DNA of 64,000 nucleotides from WRGA01 sp031553395 (GCA_031553395.1 JAVBLR010000017.1:39800-103799); one strand, 5' to 3'. Positions 17,898 through 27,760 are shown, numbered from the stretch's first letter. The notes: generated from the letters alone by a model not told the origin. Program-made: numbers and translations.

Positions 17898-17991
17898 CAC
17901 AACAATTAGTGATTGTCCAATTGTTTATCCGGATATATCTTTGCAACGAGTTTAAGAATTGAATTTATAGTTATTACAATTTTATTTTTCC

Positions 17992-17999
17992 TAATTTTG
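17992..17999 (+). promoter_or_regulatory. candidate -7 element upstream of the C10 proteases
   Basis: TAATTTTG fits TAnnTTTG; no TTG at -33. Transcription would begin near 18004, immediately before a terminator-like hairpin. Confidence 0.4.
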
Positions 18000-18010
18000 T
18001 AAGCCACAGA

Positions 18011-18038
18011 GAAGCTGCCTCCACAAGCAGCTTCTTTT
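18011..18038 (+). terminator. intrinsic terminator or attenuator hairpin
   Basis: Perfect stem GAAGCTGC (18011-18018), loop CTCCACAA, GCAGCTTC (18027-18034), then TTTTTATTT. It lies 92 nt before the protease ATG and 12 nt after the -7 element, so it may attenuate the protease operon or end a tiny RNA. Confidence 0.7.
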
Positions 18039-18129
18039 TATTTGAAAATATTTCTTAAAAAATCATATTCTACTATTGATTTTTTTGAATATCTTCGTAA
18101 GTTTATTGAGCGACTTGTTCAGAATATAA

Positions 18130-20379
18130 ATGGATTCTTCTTTAAACCAATCTATTATGTATTTATCTGTGACTAAAATCAAACTAATCCTGTTGCTTGC
18201 CTTCGGATTGTTTCTCTCTCCATTATACAGTAAACAAATCAGTGCGGAAAAAGCGCAGCAGATAGCAGAAAATTATGCTGTTTTTCAAACTCAATTAAGA
18301 AGTTCGGAAATCAATGTTCAATTAGTTTATACTTCTACGAATTCCGGACAACTACGAAATAGTAATGCGCAACATGTTTATTACTACGTGTTTAATATAA
18401 ATAATAATGGTTTTGTTATTATTTCGGGAGATGATGTCTCAATTCCCGTATTGGCATATTCTACTACCCATATTTTTACAGAAGAAAATCTACCTCCAAA
18501 TTTTACTTATTGGATGAATTGTCTGCAACAAGAAATAGCCTATGCCATTGAAAGTAATTGGATTCCTGATGAAGAAACAAATGCTCAATGGGAAGCTTAT
18601 TTAACCGGAAATACTGAGGCGTTAAGGTCTGAAAATCAAATTATAGTAGATGCGTTTGTTAAAACTCAATGGAATCAGCTAAGTCCGTATAATTTGATGT
18701 GTCCGCTTTATAGTGGGGCGAAAAGATCTGTAACCGGTTGTGTTGCAACTGCAATGGCGCAAGTTATGAAATATTATGAATATCCTTCCGCAGGCAAAGG
18801 CAGTTCAACAGCTTATACAACGAAGGAATATAAAATAAATATGCCGGCTGTTGATTTATCAACCGGATATGATTGGAGAAATATGACAAATATATACTCT
18901 TCATCATCTTCTCAAACCGAACAGAATGCTGTTGCTAAATTAATGTACCATTGTGGAATAACTACAAGTATGGATTATGGTGAAAGTAGCGGTACTGACG
19001 CTTTTGAAGCTACTACAGCATTGGTAAATAAATTTGATTATGACCGGGGAGTGCAAATAAAGCAACGGGATTATTATACTGATAATCAGTGGCGGTCGAT
19101 GTTGATTAACGAGATTATTTCAAAAAGGCCAGTATTATATTCCGGAACAGACAGCCAAATGGAAGGGCATGCCTTTGTTTGTGATGGATATGATGATACG
19201 GGATTATTTCACTTTAATTGGGGTTGGGGTGGATATTGCGATGGTTATTATGCAATGAATGCATTAAACCCGGGAACTGGTGGAGCAGGGTCGGGAAGTG
19301 GTGTTTACAATTTTAATCATGTGGTAATTCTTGGTATTCAACCCAATGTAAATGGAACAGAAAGTTATGAAATGAAACTTCAGTCTTCGGTAACTTCTAC
19401 CAAGCAATCCGTCAGCCGGGGAGAAACGTTTGAAATGTCAGCCCATTTTTCTAATGCAGGATATAACACTTTTACTGGATTCTACGGGGTAGCGCTTACA
19501 GACAATAATGATAATATCAAAGAAATCATAGGGGTATTAAATCCCGAGGAAGCTGTATCATTAGATGGCGGATATGCTTATACCACTTCATTTCCTATAA
19601 CTTGTGCAGTTTCTAATGCGATTTCTGCAGGAAATTATAAAATACATCCGGCTATAAAACCCGTTTATGGCAGTTGGGCAATAATTTCCGGAATGCCAAA
19701 TAGTACAAACGAACTTGATTTGACTGTGAAGTCAATAACAGTATCCGGCACAAATAACCTGAAAGTCTATAACACTCCGCTAACAGCTAATCCGAATCCT
19801 ATTAAGCAAGGAAATTCGTTGGCTGTTTCTTTTGGACTTGTAAATGATGGAACTACCGATTTTATTGGAGATGTAGATCTAGGAATCTATTCTTCATCCG
19901 GACAGTTGCTTCAAACGATTGATTTGATGCGGATTTCCTTGTCAAAGAGAACATATAATCCTACCTATTCATTTTATACTTCTAATGTTACAGTTTCTCC
20001 GGGAAGCTATAAACTTGTCTTGTATGCAAAACCGACAGGAGGAACAAGAAGCATTGTTGGATCTTATCTGCAATATGTAAATAACGTTGGTGTTACTGTT
20101 CAGGCAGGTACAGGAATTAACGACGTTTCGTACAATGCATTTTCCATATATCCGAATCCAGTAGAAGATATGTTGCATATTCAACTAAATGAAAATGAGA
20201 AACTGAATATAAAATCATTGCAAATTATTGACTTATTTGGCAGGCAATTGAAAACGATGAATATTCAGCAATCACTTGGACAAATGGATATTCCGGTAGA
20301 TGGGTTAAATGCTGGCGTATATTTGGTTGTTGTGAATACTGATAATGGAAGGTACTCTTGTAAGTTTGTGAAAGAATGA
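18130..20379 (+). CDS. C10 (streptopain-type) cysteine protease with T9SS sorting domain
   Basis: 749 residues. A signal peptide is best read from the second Met (MYLSVTKIKLILLLAFGLFL). The Spi/inhibitory pro-region spans about residues 38-170. The catalytic domain has Cys204 in RSVTGCVATAMAQVMKYY and His347 in MEGHAFVCDGYDD, followed by FHFNWGWGGYCDGYY. Two Ig-like repeats follow (from MKLQSSVTSTKQ and from NLKVYNTPLTANPN). The C-terminal 75 residues are a type A T9SS sorting domain (FSIYPNPVEDMLHIQL ... LNAGVYLVVV). Expected: secreted or surface-attached after T9SS export. First of a tandem pair. Confidence 0.95.
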   Translation: MDSSLNQSIMYLSVTKIKLILLLAFGLFLSPLYSKQISAEKAQQIAENYAVFQTQLRSSEINVQLVYTSTNSGQLRNSNAQHVYYYVFNINNNGFVIISGDDVSIPVLAYSTTHIFTEENLPPNFTYWMNCLQQEIAYAIESNWIPDEETNAQWEAYLTGNTEALRSENQIIVDAFVKTQWNQLSPYNLMCPLYSGAKRSVTGCVATAMAQVMKYYEYPSAGKGSSTAYTTKEYKINMPAVDLSTGYDWRNMTNIYSSSSSQTEQNAVAKLMYHCGITTSMDYGESSGTDAFEATTALVNKFDYDRGVQIKQRDYYTDNQWRSMLINEIISKRPVLYSGTDSQMEGHAFVCDGYDDTGLFHFNWGWGGYCDGYYAMNALNPGTGGAGSGSGVYNFNHVVILGIQPNVNGTESYEMKLQSSVTSTKQSVSRGETFEMSAHFSNAGYNTFTGFYGVALTDNNDNIKEIIGVLNPEEAVSLDGGYAYTTSFPITCAVSNAISAGNYKIHPAIKPVYGSWAIISGMPNSTNELDLTVKSITVSGTNNLKVYNTPLTANPNPIKQGNSLAVSFGLVNDGTTDFIGDVDLGIYSSSGQLLQTIDLMRISLSKRTYNPTYSFYTSNVTVSPGSYKLVLYAKPTGGTRSIVGSYLQYVNNVGVTVQAGTGINDVSYNAFSIYPNPVEDMLHIQLNENEKLNIKSLQIIDLFGRQLKTMNIQQSLGQMDIPVDGLNAGVYLVVVNTDNGRYSCKFVKE

Positions 20380-20408
20380 ATATTATGTGTAATTTAAATA
20401 ATAAATGA

Positions 20409-23042
20409 ATGATGAGAAAAATTTTTACATTTTCAACGATTTTTATGTTTTCCATAGCTTTTTTATGGGCAGGGAAAGTAGATGTGGAAAAGGCATTAAG
20501 TGTCGCGACAAACCTTATTCAATCGAAAGAACAACTAAGAAGTACAAGTCCGGCACAATTGAGCTTGGTATATACTTGTAACGAACAATCCGGATTGAGA
20601 AGTTCTGATGCACTGGTTTATTATTATGTGTTTAATGTGGCTGATGATAAAGGTTTTGTAATTGTTTCCGGTGATGATATTGCAACTCCGGTATTGGGTT
20701 ATTCCACGAATGGAAATTATGACAGAAATAATCTGCCTCCCAACTTCGAATATTGGATGGAATGCCTGCAAAAAGAAATTACTTGGGGTATAAAAAACAA
20801 TATTACTCAAAGTGAAGAAACTCAAAGTCAATGGAATGCTTATTTGAATGGTAATGTAGCAAGTTTGAGGGCTACGCAAGCTGTTGCTCCGTTTGTTCAG
20901 ACAAAATGGAATCAATATGCTCCATATAACAATTTATGTCCATTGATAGGAGCAACAAGAACTGTAACCGGTTGTGTTGCTACAGCAATGGCACAAATTA
21001 TGAAGTATTATAATTATCCAACAACAGGAACCGGAAGTAGTGAAGTATATACATGTACGGCAGGATCAATTCCATCTGTAAATCTTAATGTTAATTATGA
21101 TTGGGGGAATATGATCAATAATTATACCATTGGTACTCCTACAGCTGCCCAAAATAGCGCAGTTGCAACTCTGATGTATCATTGTGGAGTAAGTGCAAAG
21201 ATGAATTATGATCTAGCTTCAAATGGTGGTAGTGGAGCGAGTTCTAATAGTGCTGGTGTAGCATTAGCAACTTATTTTAATTATGACAAAGGAATACAGT
21301 TAAAACAACGTAAATTTTATACTGATACTGATTGGGAAAACATATTAAAATATGAAATTGATGCTAGACGTCCAGTACTTTATTCCGGTAGCGATTCTCA
21401 AGGTGCTGGTCATGCTTTTGTTTGTGCCGGATACGATGATGCTAATCCTAGAAGTTTCTATTTCAATTGGGGATGGGGAGGTTCGTATGATGGATATTTT
21501 GTAACGACTTTGTTAAATCCGGGAAAAGGTGGTGCTGGTTCAGGTTCAGGAGTATATAATGAAGGGCAATCTGTTCTCATGAATATTATAGCAAGTCCGG
21601 GAGAAAATGTTACGTATGAGTTGAAATTAAGAGGAGGCCAAAATTTGACTTCTACTAAAAGTAGTGTAGATAGGGGTGAGTCTTTTTCTGTCAGTACACC
21701 TTTCTCAAACATGGGACTTTTTTCGTTTTCCGGTAGCATTGGAATCGCTTTACTTGATGATAGTGGCGAAATAAAAGAAGTTATAGGAACTACAACAATT
21801 AGTGATTTGGGGTCGTGGTACAGTACAACTCGTGATATAACTTGTTCTGTTCCAACAACTGCAACTCCCAGTAGTTACAAAATTCAAGTAGTTGCAAAGC
21901 CTACAGGAAGTACTGATTGGATAAAAATTACCGGTCAGATTGGATATACAGACATTCTCAATTTAACTGTAAAAAGTGGAACACTTACTCATAATATGAA
22001 GTTGAAATCCGGGTCTAATCTTTCTTCTACAAAAACATCTGTAGATAGAGGCGAGGGGTTTACAGTTTCTGCAACATTTAAAAATGCAGCATCCACAACA
22101 TTTAATGGAGCTGTTGGTATAGGTTTAGTTGATAATAATGATAATGTGTTGGAAGTCATAGGCCAATATGGCTGGAATGACATATCTTTAGGGGCAGGAA
22201 GTGCTTATACTTCTCCTTTTAATATTTCATGTTTTGTTTCAAAAGGAATTACAGCAGGTAACTATAAAGTAAGAGCAATTGCAAAGCCTAATGCTGAAGA
22301 GAACTGGTCTATTGTATATGGAGAAACAGGCGTCACAGATATTCTTGATTTAACAGTAAAGAGTGATGTAATCAATCCTTATATTAAATTACTTTCAAGT
22401 TTATTAACAACAGCAGTATCTCCGATGAATGTTGATGTAAACTTTACTGTAACAATGCAACCATCTAATTCCACAAATATCTATAATTTTGCAGGTAACT
22501 TAGCTGTTGCTTTGATTGATGCAGACAAGCAAGTTAAAGCAATTTTGTACGATTGGCCAAATTTCTCCTTAAATGCAGGGTCTTCTTATACTTCAGCTCT
22601 TGTTAGAACTTGTAAAATTCCATCAACAACTCCATCAGGTTCATATAACATTTGTGTGGTAGCAAAAGGAACTGCAACATTAAGAGCAATAAATGAAGAT
22701 GAATGGGAAATTGTAGGGAATACATCCAGTTCTGATATTAATATGTTGCCTATTGTGGTAAATAATCCAAGCTTGATAACTTCAATTACCTCTCCATCTC
22801 CATCTTCTTTCACCCTTTACCCCAATCCGCTAAAAGACGTCTTATACATTTCCAATGAAGATGCAGCTATTAAATCGGTAAAAATCATGGATTTGTCGGG
22901 TAGAACATTGAAAGTGGTAACGTTGGCACAACCGGCTAATCAAACAAATGTTACGGTAAGCGATTTGAATGCAGGTACTTATTTGGTAACTATTCAAACG
23001 GATACAGAAACTATTACCAAAAAGATTATTGTAGTTCGTTGA
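20409..23042 (+). CDS. C10 (streptopain-type) cysteine protease with T9SS sorting domain, paralogue
   Basis: 877 residues with a signal peptide (MRKIFTFSTIFMFSIAFLWA). The pro-region is similar to the neighbour's. Catalytic Cys189 lies in RTVTGCVATAMAQIMKYY and His335 in GAGHAFVCAGYDD, with FYFNWGWGGSYDGYF after it. It has three Ig-like repeats rather than two (starting near LKLRGGQNLTSTKSS, MKLKSGSNLSSTKTS and IKLLSSLLTTAVSP). A T9SS type A tail (FTLYPNPLKDVLYIS ... LNAGTYLVTIQTD) ends the protein. It starts 29 nt after the first protease, so the pair is a tandem duplication and probably one operon. Confidence 0.95.
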   Translation: MMRKIFTFSTIFMFSIAFLWAGKVDVEKALSVATNLIQSKEQLRSTSPAQLSLVYTCNEQSGLRSSDALVYYYVFNVADDKGFVIVSGDDIATPVLGYSTNGNYDRNNLPPNFEYWMECLQKEITWGIKNNITQSEETQSQWNAYLNGNVASLRATQAVAPFVQTKWNQYAPYNNLCPLIGATRTVTGCVATAMAQIMKYYNYPTTGTGSSEVYTCTAGSIPSVNLNVNYDWGNMINNYTIGTPTAAQNSAVATLMYHCGVSAKMNYDLASNGGSGASSNSAGVALATYFNYDKGIQLKQRKFYTDTDWENILKYEIDARRPVLYSGSDSQGAGHAFVCAGYDDANPRSFYFNWGWGGSYDGYFVTTLLNPGKGGAGSGSGVYNEGQSVLMNIIASPGENVTYELKLRGGQNLTSTKSSVDRGESFSVSTPFSNMGLFSFSGSIGIALLDDSGEIKEVIGTTTISDLGSWYSTTRDITCSVPTTATPSSYKIQVVAKPTGSTDWIKITGQIGYTDILNLTVKSGTLTHNMKLKSGSNLSSTKTSVDRGEGFTVSATFKNAASTTFNGAVGIGLVDNNDNVLEVIGQYGWNDISLGAGSAYTSPFNISCFVSKGITAGNYKVRAIAKPNAEENWSIVYGETGVTDILDLTVKSDVINPYIKLLSSLLTTAVSPMNVDVNFTVTMQPSNSTNIYNFAGNLAVALIDADKQVKAILYDWPNFSLNAGSSYTSALVRTCKIPSTTPSGSYNICVVAKGTATLRAINEDEWEIVGNTSSSDINMLPIVVNNPSLITSITSPSPSSFTLYPNPLKDVLYISNEDAAIKSVKIMDLSGRTLKVVTLAQPANQTNVTVSDLNAGTYLVTIQTDTETITKKIIVVR

Positions 23043-23074
23043 TTTGATTCGACGAACAAAATAATTGGTAAAAT

Positions 23075-23113
23075 AAAAATCCAACTAATTTTTTATGAAT
23101 TAGTTGGATTTTT
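23075..23113. terminator. bidirectional intrinsic terminator
   Basis: A 16-bp near-perfect stem, AAAAATCCAACTAATT facing AATTAGTTGGATTTTT around a 7-nt loop. A/T tracts on both sides serve the converging protease and YjbQ genes. Confidence 0.9.
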
Positions 23114-23134
23114 ATTTTAATTGAAAATGTATTA

Positions 23135-23545
23135 TTATGAATAAATCGTTGCAACAATCTTTCTTTTTCCGCCCGAATACCTGAATTCACAAAGGTAAAT
23201 TCCTTGCCATATTCCCATATTCAATTGGTTGTTAGTTATAGGGATTGTTAAAGATTGACCGACTACAGATGCCTTTATGTGTGCAGGCATATCGTCACTT
23301 CCTTCGTAGGTATGATCGAACTTAGGATAATTCTCCGGAATCCAATCGGAAAAGAATGTTTTGAAGTCGCTTAATACTGTAGGATCGGCATTTTCATTGA
23401 TTGTTAATCCGGCAGATGTATGTTTGATAAAAAGATTCAATAATCCGGTTTCGGGTAATTCTCCGATTTTTGATAAAATCAGGGGAGTTATTAAATGAAA
23501 TCCATAACGGAATTCAGGAAGGGAGAGTTCGATTTGTTGAACCAT
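23135..23545 (-). CDS. YjbQ/UPF0047 family protein
   Basis: 136 residues, full length for the family. Signature segments: LLNLFIKHTSAGLTINENAD, DDMPAHIKASVVGQSLTIPI and LGIWQGIYLCEF-type (here MGIWQGIYLCEFRYSGGKRK). YjbQ proteins show weak thiamine-phosphate synthase activity in some bacteria; their physiological role is unclear. The start codon abuts a heptad palindrome shared with the upstream PBP1a gene, and the gene may be co-transcribed with it. Confidence 0.93.
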   Translation of the reverse strand: MVQQIELSLPEFRYGFHLITPLILSKIGELPETGLLNLFIKHTSAGLTINENADPTVLSDFKTFFSDWIPENYPKFDHTYEGSDDMPAHIKASVVGQSLTIPITNNQLNMGIWQGIYLCEFRYSGGKRKIVATIYS

Positions 23546-23628
23546 GTTGTTTGTTGTTAGTTATTGGTTATTCGTTATTTGAAGTTAATAATCCAACAAC
23601 AAATAACGAATAACCAACAACGAATAAC
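23546..23628. repeat. heptad palindrome filling the PBP1a-YjbQ gap exactly
   Basis: Left arm of five heptads (GTTGTTT, GTTGTTA, GTTATTG, GTTATTC, GTTATTT; 23546-23580). Right arm of five NAAYAAC heptads (23594-23628). The arms end exactly at the YjbQ start codon and the PBP1a stop codon. Confidence 0.9.
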
Positions 23629-26055
23629 TTAATCAAATATAGCGTCGATTCCTTCATCTTCGCCACCGGAACCAGCATCCCAGTTTTCCGAATGGGATGA
23701 GCCGCCTCCGGGGCATTCATTGAATCCATCCGGAATATAAAACTTCGTATCTTGTGAATATCCCAACGATTTGTCGGCATAGACTTTACTCATATATATA
23801 CCATAAATGGGCAAAGCCATGCTTGCTCCTTGTCCGTGAAGCATTGTGTCGAAATGGATAGAACGATCCTCGGCTCCAACCCAAACGCCGGAAACCAATT
23901 TAGGTGTAAATCCCATAAACCAACCGTCGGAATGGTTTTGCGTTGTTCCTGTTTTCCCACCCATTGGCGCTTTAATATTATACCGGAACCTGATTCTGGA
24001 GCCTGTTCCACCGTCTACTACGCCTTGTAGCATTTTTATCATCTGGTAAGAAACTTGTTCACTGAAAACTTCTTCTTTTTGAGGCGTAAATTCGGCAATT
24101 ATATTTCCATTATTATCCTCTATTTTGGTAACAAATGTTGGTTCAACGCGGATTCCTTTGGATGGAAATGCAGTATAGGCTGCTGTCATTTCGGAAACCG
24201 AAATTTCACAAGAACCCAAAGCCAAAGATGGAGTTGGTTTTATTTGCCTGTTTTTTACACCAAAAGCATACAACATATCTACAAATTGCTGTGGAGAAAG
24301 ATTTTTCATCAAAAATGCAGATATCCAGTTGTTCGATTGGGCTAATCCCCATTTCAAGGTAACCATTTCTCCATAACGGGATTTAGATCCATTCTTTGGA
24401 GCCCACACCCTTCCATTTCCGATAGGAATTTGATAAGCAATGTTTTGCACTAAATCACACGGAGAAAAACCTTCTATCATTGCTAATGTGTAAAGATAAG
24501 GTTTAATAGTCGAACCAACCTGACGCCGTCCGACACTTGCCATATCGTATTGGAAAAATCGTAAATCCGGACCACCCACGTATGCCTTTATATATCCATT
24601 GGACGGGTCCATTGACATAAATCCCGAACGAAGGAAATATTTATAATAACGGATCGAATCCATGGGTGTGAATGTTGTATCCCTTGCTCCATCCCATGAA
24701 AAAACCTGCATTTCAACCGGCGTATCAAAAGCCTTTCGGATTTCGGATTCTGAAAAACCTGCTTTTTTCATCGTTCTATACCGATCGCTTTGACGCATAG
24801 AACGTATCATAATGCTGTCAATCTGAGCTTTACCTATACTGTTTGCAAAAGGAGCATAACTTTTTCCTCTTTTTTCTGCAAAAAAAGCAGGTTGCATGGT
24901 ACCGGCCAAATGTTCTTTAACAGCTTCTTCTGCATAGCCTTGCATACGGGAATCGATCGTTGTATATATTTTTAACCCGTCAGTATAGATATTGTAATTT
25001 CCACCTCCCGGTTTTCTGTTTTTTGCACACCAACCATACAACGGATTATTTTTCCATGCTAAAGAATCTTCATAATACTTTTGATCTTGCCATTCTTCAT
25101 AATCGCTTCGGCGAGGCTCCTTTGCCGACATGATTATACGAAGGTATTCCCTAAAATAAGCAGCTATTCCATCTTTATGATCAACTTTGTGAAAGTCAAC
25201 AACTAGAGGGAGCTTTTTTAGAGAATCTAATTCGGCTTGAGTTTTAATCAGGTAAGCATCATTATTTCCAAATTTTTTCAATTCGTCCCTGTACTTGTAC
25301 ATTTGTTCCAACACCACATTACGTCGACCGCGAGTAATTTCACTACGTCGAATAGGGTTATAATACGACGGATTTTTACACATTCCGATTAACGTTGCAG
25401 CTTGTTCAATGGTTAACTCGTTTGGTTTTGTGCCAAAATAAACAAAAGAAGCCGATTGAACGCCAACAGCATTATAAAGGAAGTCAAACTGATTCAAATA
25501 CATATTGATAATTTCTTCCTTTGTATAGTTTCTTTCTAAGCCTACAGCAATTGCCCATTCTATAGGCTTTTGAAGCACTCGTTCGGATAAACTTTCGGCG
25601 CTTGGTGAAAACAATTGTTTTGCTAATTGTTGAGTAATAGTACTACCTCCTCCGGCACTTTTTTGTCTTAAAATCACAGTTTTAACACCAGCGCGAACTA
25701 ATGCAATAGGATCAATACCAGAATGGGAAATGTAACGAGCATCTTCGGTGGCAATCAGCGCATTAACCAAATAAGGCGACATTTCTTCGTATGAAACGTA
25801 AATCCGGTTAGCTTTACTTTGATAATAGCGTCCCATAACCTTTCCGTCATCGGAATAAATTTCGGATGCAAATTTACTTTTAGGATTTTCAAGTTCCTCT
25901 ATCGGAGGCATATATCCAATATGCCCATGTGTTATCATGTAAAAAATAACAATCCCGGCAATAACACCAAGTCCTAAAACGCCCCATAAGCATTTAACGA
26001 TAATGCTTGATTTCTTTTTTTTTGTTTGAGGCTTATCCGAATCTTTTTTAGCCAT
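23629..26055 (-). CDS. penicillin-binding protein 1A (bifunctional transglycosylase/transpeptidase)
   Basis: 808 residues. An N-terminal membrane helix spans about 18-40. The GT51 glycosyltransferase domain has catalytic Glu104 (ATEDARYISHSGIDP) and GGGSTITQQLAKQLF. The transpeptidase domain has the three penicillin-binding motifs: S515-T-I-K518, S574-N-N576 and K701-T-G703 (GKTGTTQNHSDGWFMG). It polymerises and cross-links peptidoglycan on the outer face of the inner membrane. A Gly/Ser/Asp-rich tail ends the protein. A minus-strand -7 motif TACTTTTG (26184-26191) precedes it. Confidence 0.97.
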   Translation of the reverse strand: MAKKDSDKPQTKKKKSSIIVKCLWGVLGLGVIAGIVIFYMITHGHIGYMPPIEELENPKSKFASEIYSDDGKVMGRYYQSKANRIYVSYEEMSPYLVNALIATEDARYISHSGIDPIALVRAGVKTVILRQKSAGGGSTITQQLAKQLFSPSAESLSERVLQKPIEWAIAVGLERNYTKEEIINMYLNQFDFLYNAVGVQSASFVYFGTKPNELTIEQAATLIGMCKNPSYYNPIRRSEITRGRRNVVLEQMYKYRDELKKFGNNDAYLIKTQAELDSLKKLPLVVDFHKVDHKDGIAAYFREYLRIIMSAKEPRRSDYEEWQDQKYYEDSLAWKNNPLYGWCAKNRKPGGGNYNIYTDGLKIYTTIDSRMQGYAEEAVKEHLAGTMQPAFFAEKRGKSYAPFANSIGKAQIDSIMIRSMRQSDRYRTMKKAGFSESEIRKAFDTPVEMQVFSWDGARDTTFTPMDSIRYYKYFLRSGFMSMDPSNGYIKAYVGGPDLRFFQYDMASVGRRQVGSTIKPYLYTLAMIEGFSPCDLVQNIAYQIPIGNGRVWAPKNGSKSRYGEMVTLKWGLAQSNNWISAFLMKNLSPQQFVDMLYAFGVKNRQIKPTPSLALGSCEISVSEMTAAYTAFPSKGIRVEPTFVTKIEDNNGNIIAEFTPQKEEVFSEQVSYQMIKMLQGVVDGGTGSRIRFRYNIKAPMGGKTGTTQNHSDGWFMGFTPKLVSGVWVGAEDRSIHFDTMLHGQGASMALPIYGIYMSKVYADKSLGYSQDTKFYIPDGFNECPGGGSSHSENWDAGSGGEDEGIDAIFD

Positions 26056-26250
26056 TTTTTGATTACAAGTTATGAATTACAAGGAACGTGAGAATGTATA
26101 TAATTTTGTAACAATTGATTACAACTACATCTAATCACCTAATAACTACATCTAACTATTAAATTAGTTAATATTTTGACAGGCAAAAGTACATAATTTC
26201 CTTGTTTATTATAAAACTTTTAGTGCCCTTTCTTTTTGATGTATTTTAAG

Positions 26251-26892
26251 TTATTCTCTATCAATGTGTAATGTATTTTTGATTAGGAGCTTAAAATCAT
26301 TCTCTTGATGAGATACAATAATAATCGCCGAATGTTGGTTTAATTCTTGCAAAATTGAATTTAACTGACTTCTGAAGCCTTTATCCATGTAAGAATCAGG
26401 TTCATCAAGGATTAATATTTCGGGAGAAGAAACGATAGCCCGGGCAAATAAAACCCGTTGCAATTGTCCACCGGAAAGTTCACCGATAGGATAATTTTCT
26501 AGGCCATTAAGCCCCATTAAATCAATTGTTTCTGCCACTTTTAAATAATTATCATCTGAAAAAGATTTATTCCATTCTTTTTCTTTAGCTAATCCAAATA
26601 AAACAACATCATATACTGAAATAGGAAACTTTCTGTCAATCAAGCTAATTTGAGGTAAGTAACCGAATTTTAATGCAGGAACCTCTATTCCCTTTCGAAA
26701 AAAACGGATTGTACCTTGTCGAATGGATAATAAACCCAATAGCGTTTTTAATATAGTAGTTTTTCCACCTCCATTAGGGCCGGTAATGCAAAGGAAATCG
26801 TTTTCAAATACGTCAAACGATAAATCCGTTATAATGATTTTATTACCGTAACCGGATGATAAATTTTGTATTTCAATTGCTTTATTCAACAT
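26251..26892 (-). CDS. metal ABC transporter ATP-binding protein (ZnuC-like)
   Basis: 213 residues, a single ABC domain. Walker A is GPNGGGKTTILKTLLG (about residues 38-53), the Q-loop lies at YLPQISLIDRKFPISV, the signature is LSGGQLQRVLFARAI, and Walker B is EILILDEPDSYMD. The short Q-loop sequence with FP.SV is typical of the zinc/manganese cluster. It overlaps the binding-protein gene by 11 nt, so they form one unit. No permease gene follows: the next gene is PBP1a. Confidence 0.9.
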   Translation of the reverse strand: MLNKAIEIQNLSSGYGNKIIITDLSFDVFENDFLCITGPNGGGKTTILKTLLGLLSIRQGTIRFFRKGIEVPALKFGYLPQISLIDRKFPISVYDVVLFGLAKEKEWNKSFSDDNYLKVAETIDLMGLNGLENYPIGELSGGQLQRVLFARAIVSSPEILILDEPDSYMDKGFRSQLNSILQELNQHSAIIIVSHQENDFKLLIKNTLHIDRE

Positions 26893-27760
26893 GCAAACTG
26901 TTGGCTATGTGTAACATTTCGGATTTCCAATCGTAATTTAGCGGATTGATTTCTACTATTTTGCATCCTGTTTCTTTGGCAATTAATTCGGCATTTCTTT
27001 TATCAAATTCCTTTTGTATAAAGATTACTTTTACTTGCAACTCTTTTGCTTTGTCAATCAATTCTTTCAATTGAGCCGGAGAAGGTTCTTTACCTTCATG
27101 TTCGATTGCTAGTTGAGTTAAGCTGTAATCGTGTGCAAAATAAGTCAAAGCCGGATGATAAATGATAAATGCTCGATATTTTACATTTGATAAAATACCT
27201 TTTAATAGGCTATCGGTCTGATGAATTTCGGATGATAATTCTTCGTAATTCTTTTTGTAAAATTCTTCATTTGCAGGGTCTAATTTAATAAACGCATTCA
27301 ACATATTTTGGGCAATAATTGCTGCATTTTTTGGAGAACTCCATGTGTGAGGGTCAAACGCTGAATGACTTGTTTCATGATTGTCTTCACTATGGCTATG
27401 AGCCGATTCCAGCAGTGTAATTCCATCCGAAGTGTTAAATACTTGCATATTGGGATTACTTTCCTTTAACTTATCCATCCAAGCTAATTCAAAACCAATA
27501 TATCCGATTTGAAAATATGCATTACAGTTACTTAATTCAATCAACTGAGAAGGAGCAGGTTCATAACTTTCCGGACTATTTCCCGAAGGTACCATACAAA
27601 CAATCTTGAATTTATCTCCCGCTATTTTTTCTGCAAAATATTGTTGCGGAAGAATAGTAACAGTAACTGTTTTTGATTGTTCTTTTTTGTTTGATTGGCA
27701 AGAAAAAAAAGAAAATAAACAACAAAAAAGAAATAGTATATATATTTTTTTCATCTTCAT
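26882..27760 (-). CDS. metal ABC transporter substrate-binding lipoprotein (ZnuA-like)
   Basis: 292 residues. A lipoprotein signal ends FSFFSCQSNKK. Cluster A-I fold: PQQYFAEKIAGDKFKIVCMV, the PSGNSPESYEPAPSQL loop, a His-rich metal loop (ESAHSHSEDNHETSHSAFDPHTW), and a second-lobe histidine (IYHPALTYFAHDY) with KVIFIQKEFDKRNAE. The His-rich loop favours zinc. It overlaps the methylase gene by 4 nt upstream and the ATPase gene by 11 nt downstream. Function is firm; the metal is inferred. Confidence 0.93.
   Translation of the reverse strand: MKMKKIYILFLFCCLFSFFSCQSNKKEQSKTVTVTILPQQYFAEKIAGDKFKIVCMVPSGNSPESYEPAPSQLIELSNCNAYFQIGYIGFELAWMDKLKESNPNMQVFNTSDGITLLESAHSHSEDNHETSHSAFDPHTWSSPKNAAIIAQNMLNAFIKLDPANEEFYKKNYEELSSEIHQTDSLLKGILSNVKYRAFIIYHPALTYFAHDYSLTQLAIEHEGKEPSPAQLKELIDKAKELQVKVIFIQKEFDKRNAELIAKETGCKIVEINPLNYDWKSEMLHIANSLHVE

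Noticed and set aside
17321..17955. Two short open frames (17321-17515 minus, 17707-17955 plus) inside the large palindrome
   Set aside because: They read through inverted-repeat arms, lack start signals and family features, and mirror each other as expected from a palindrome.
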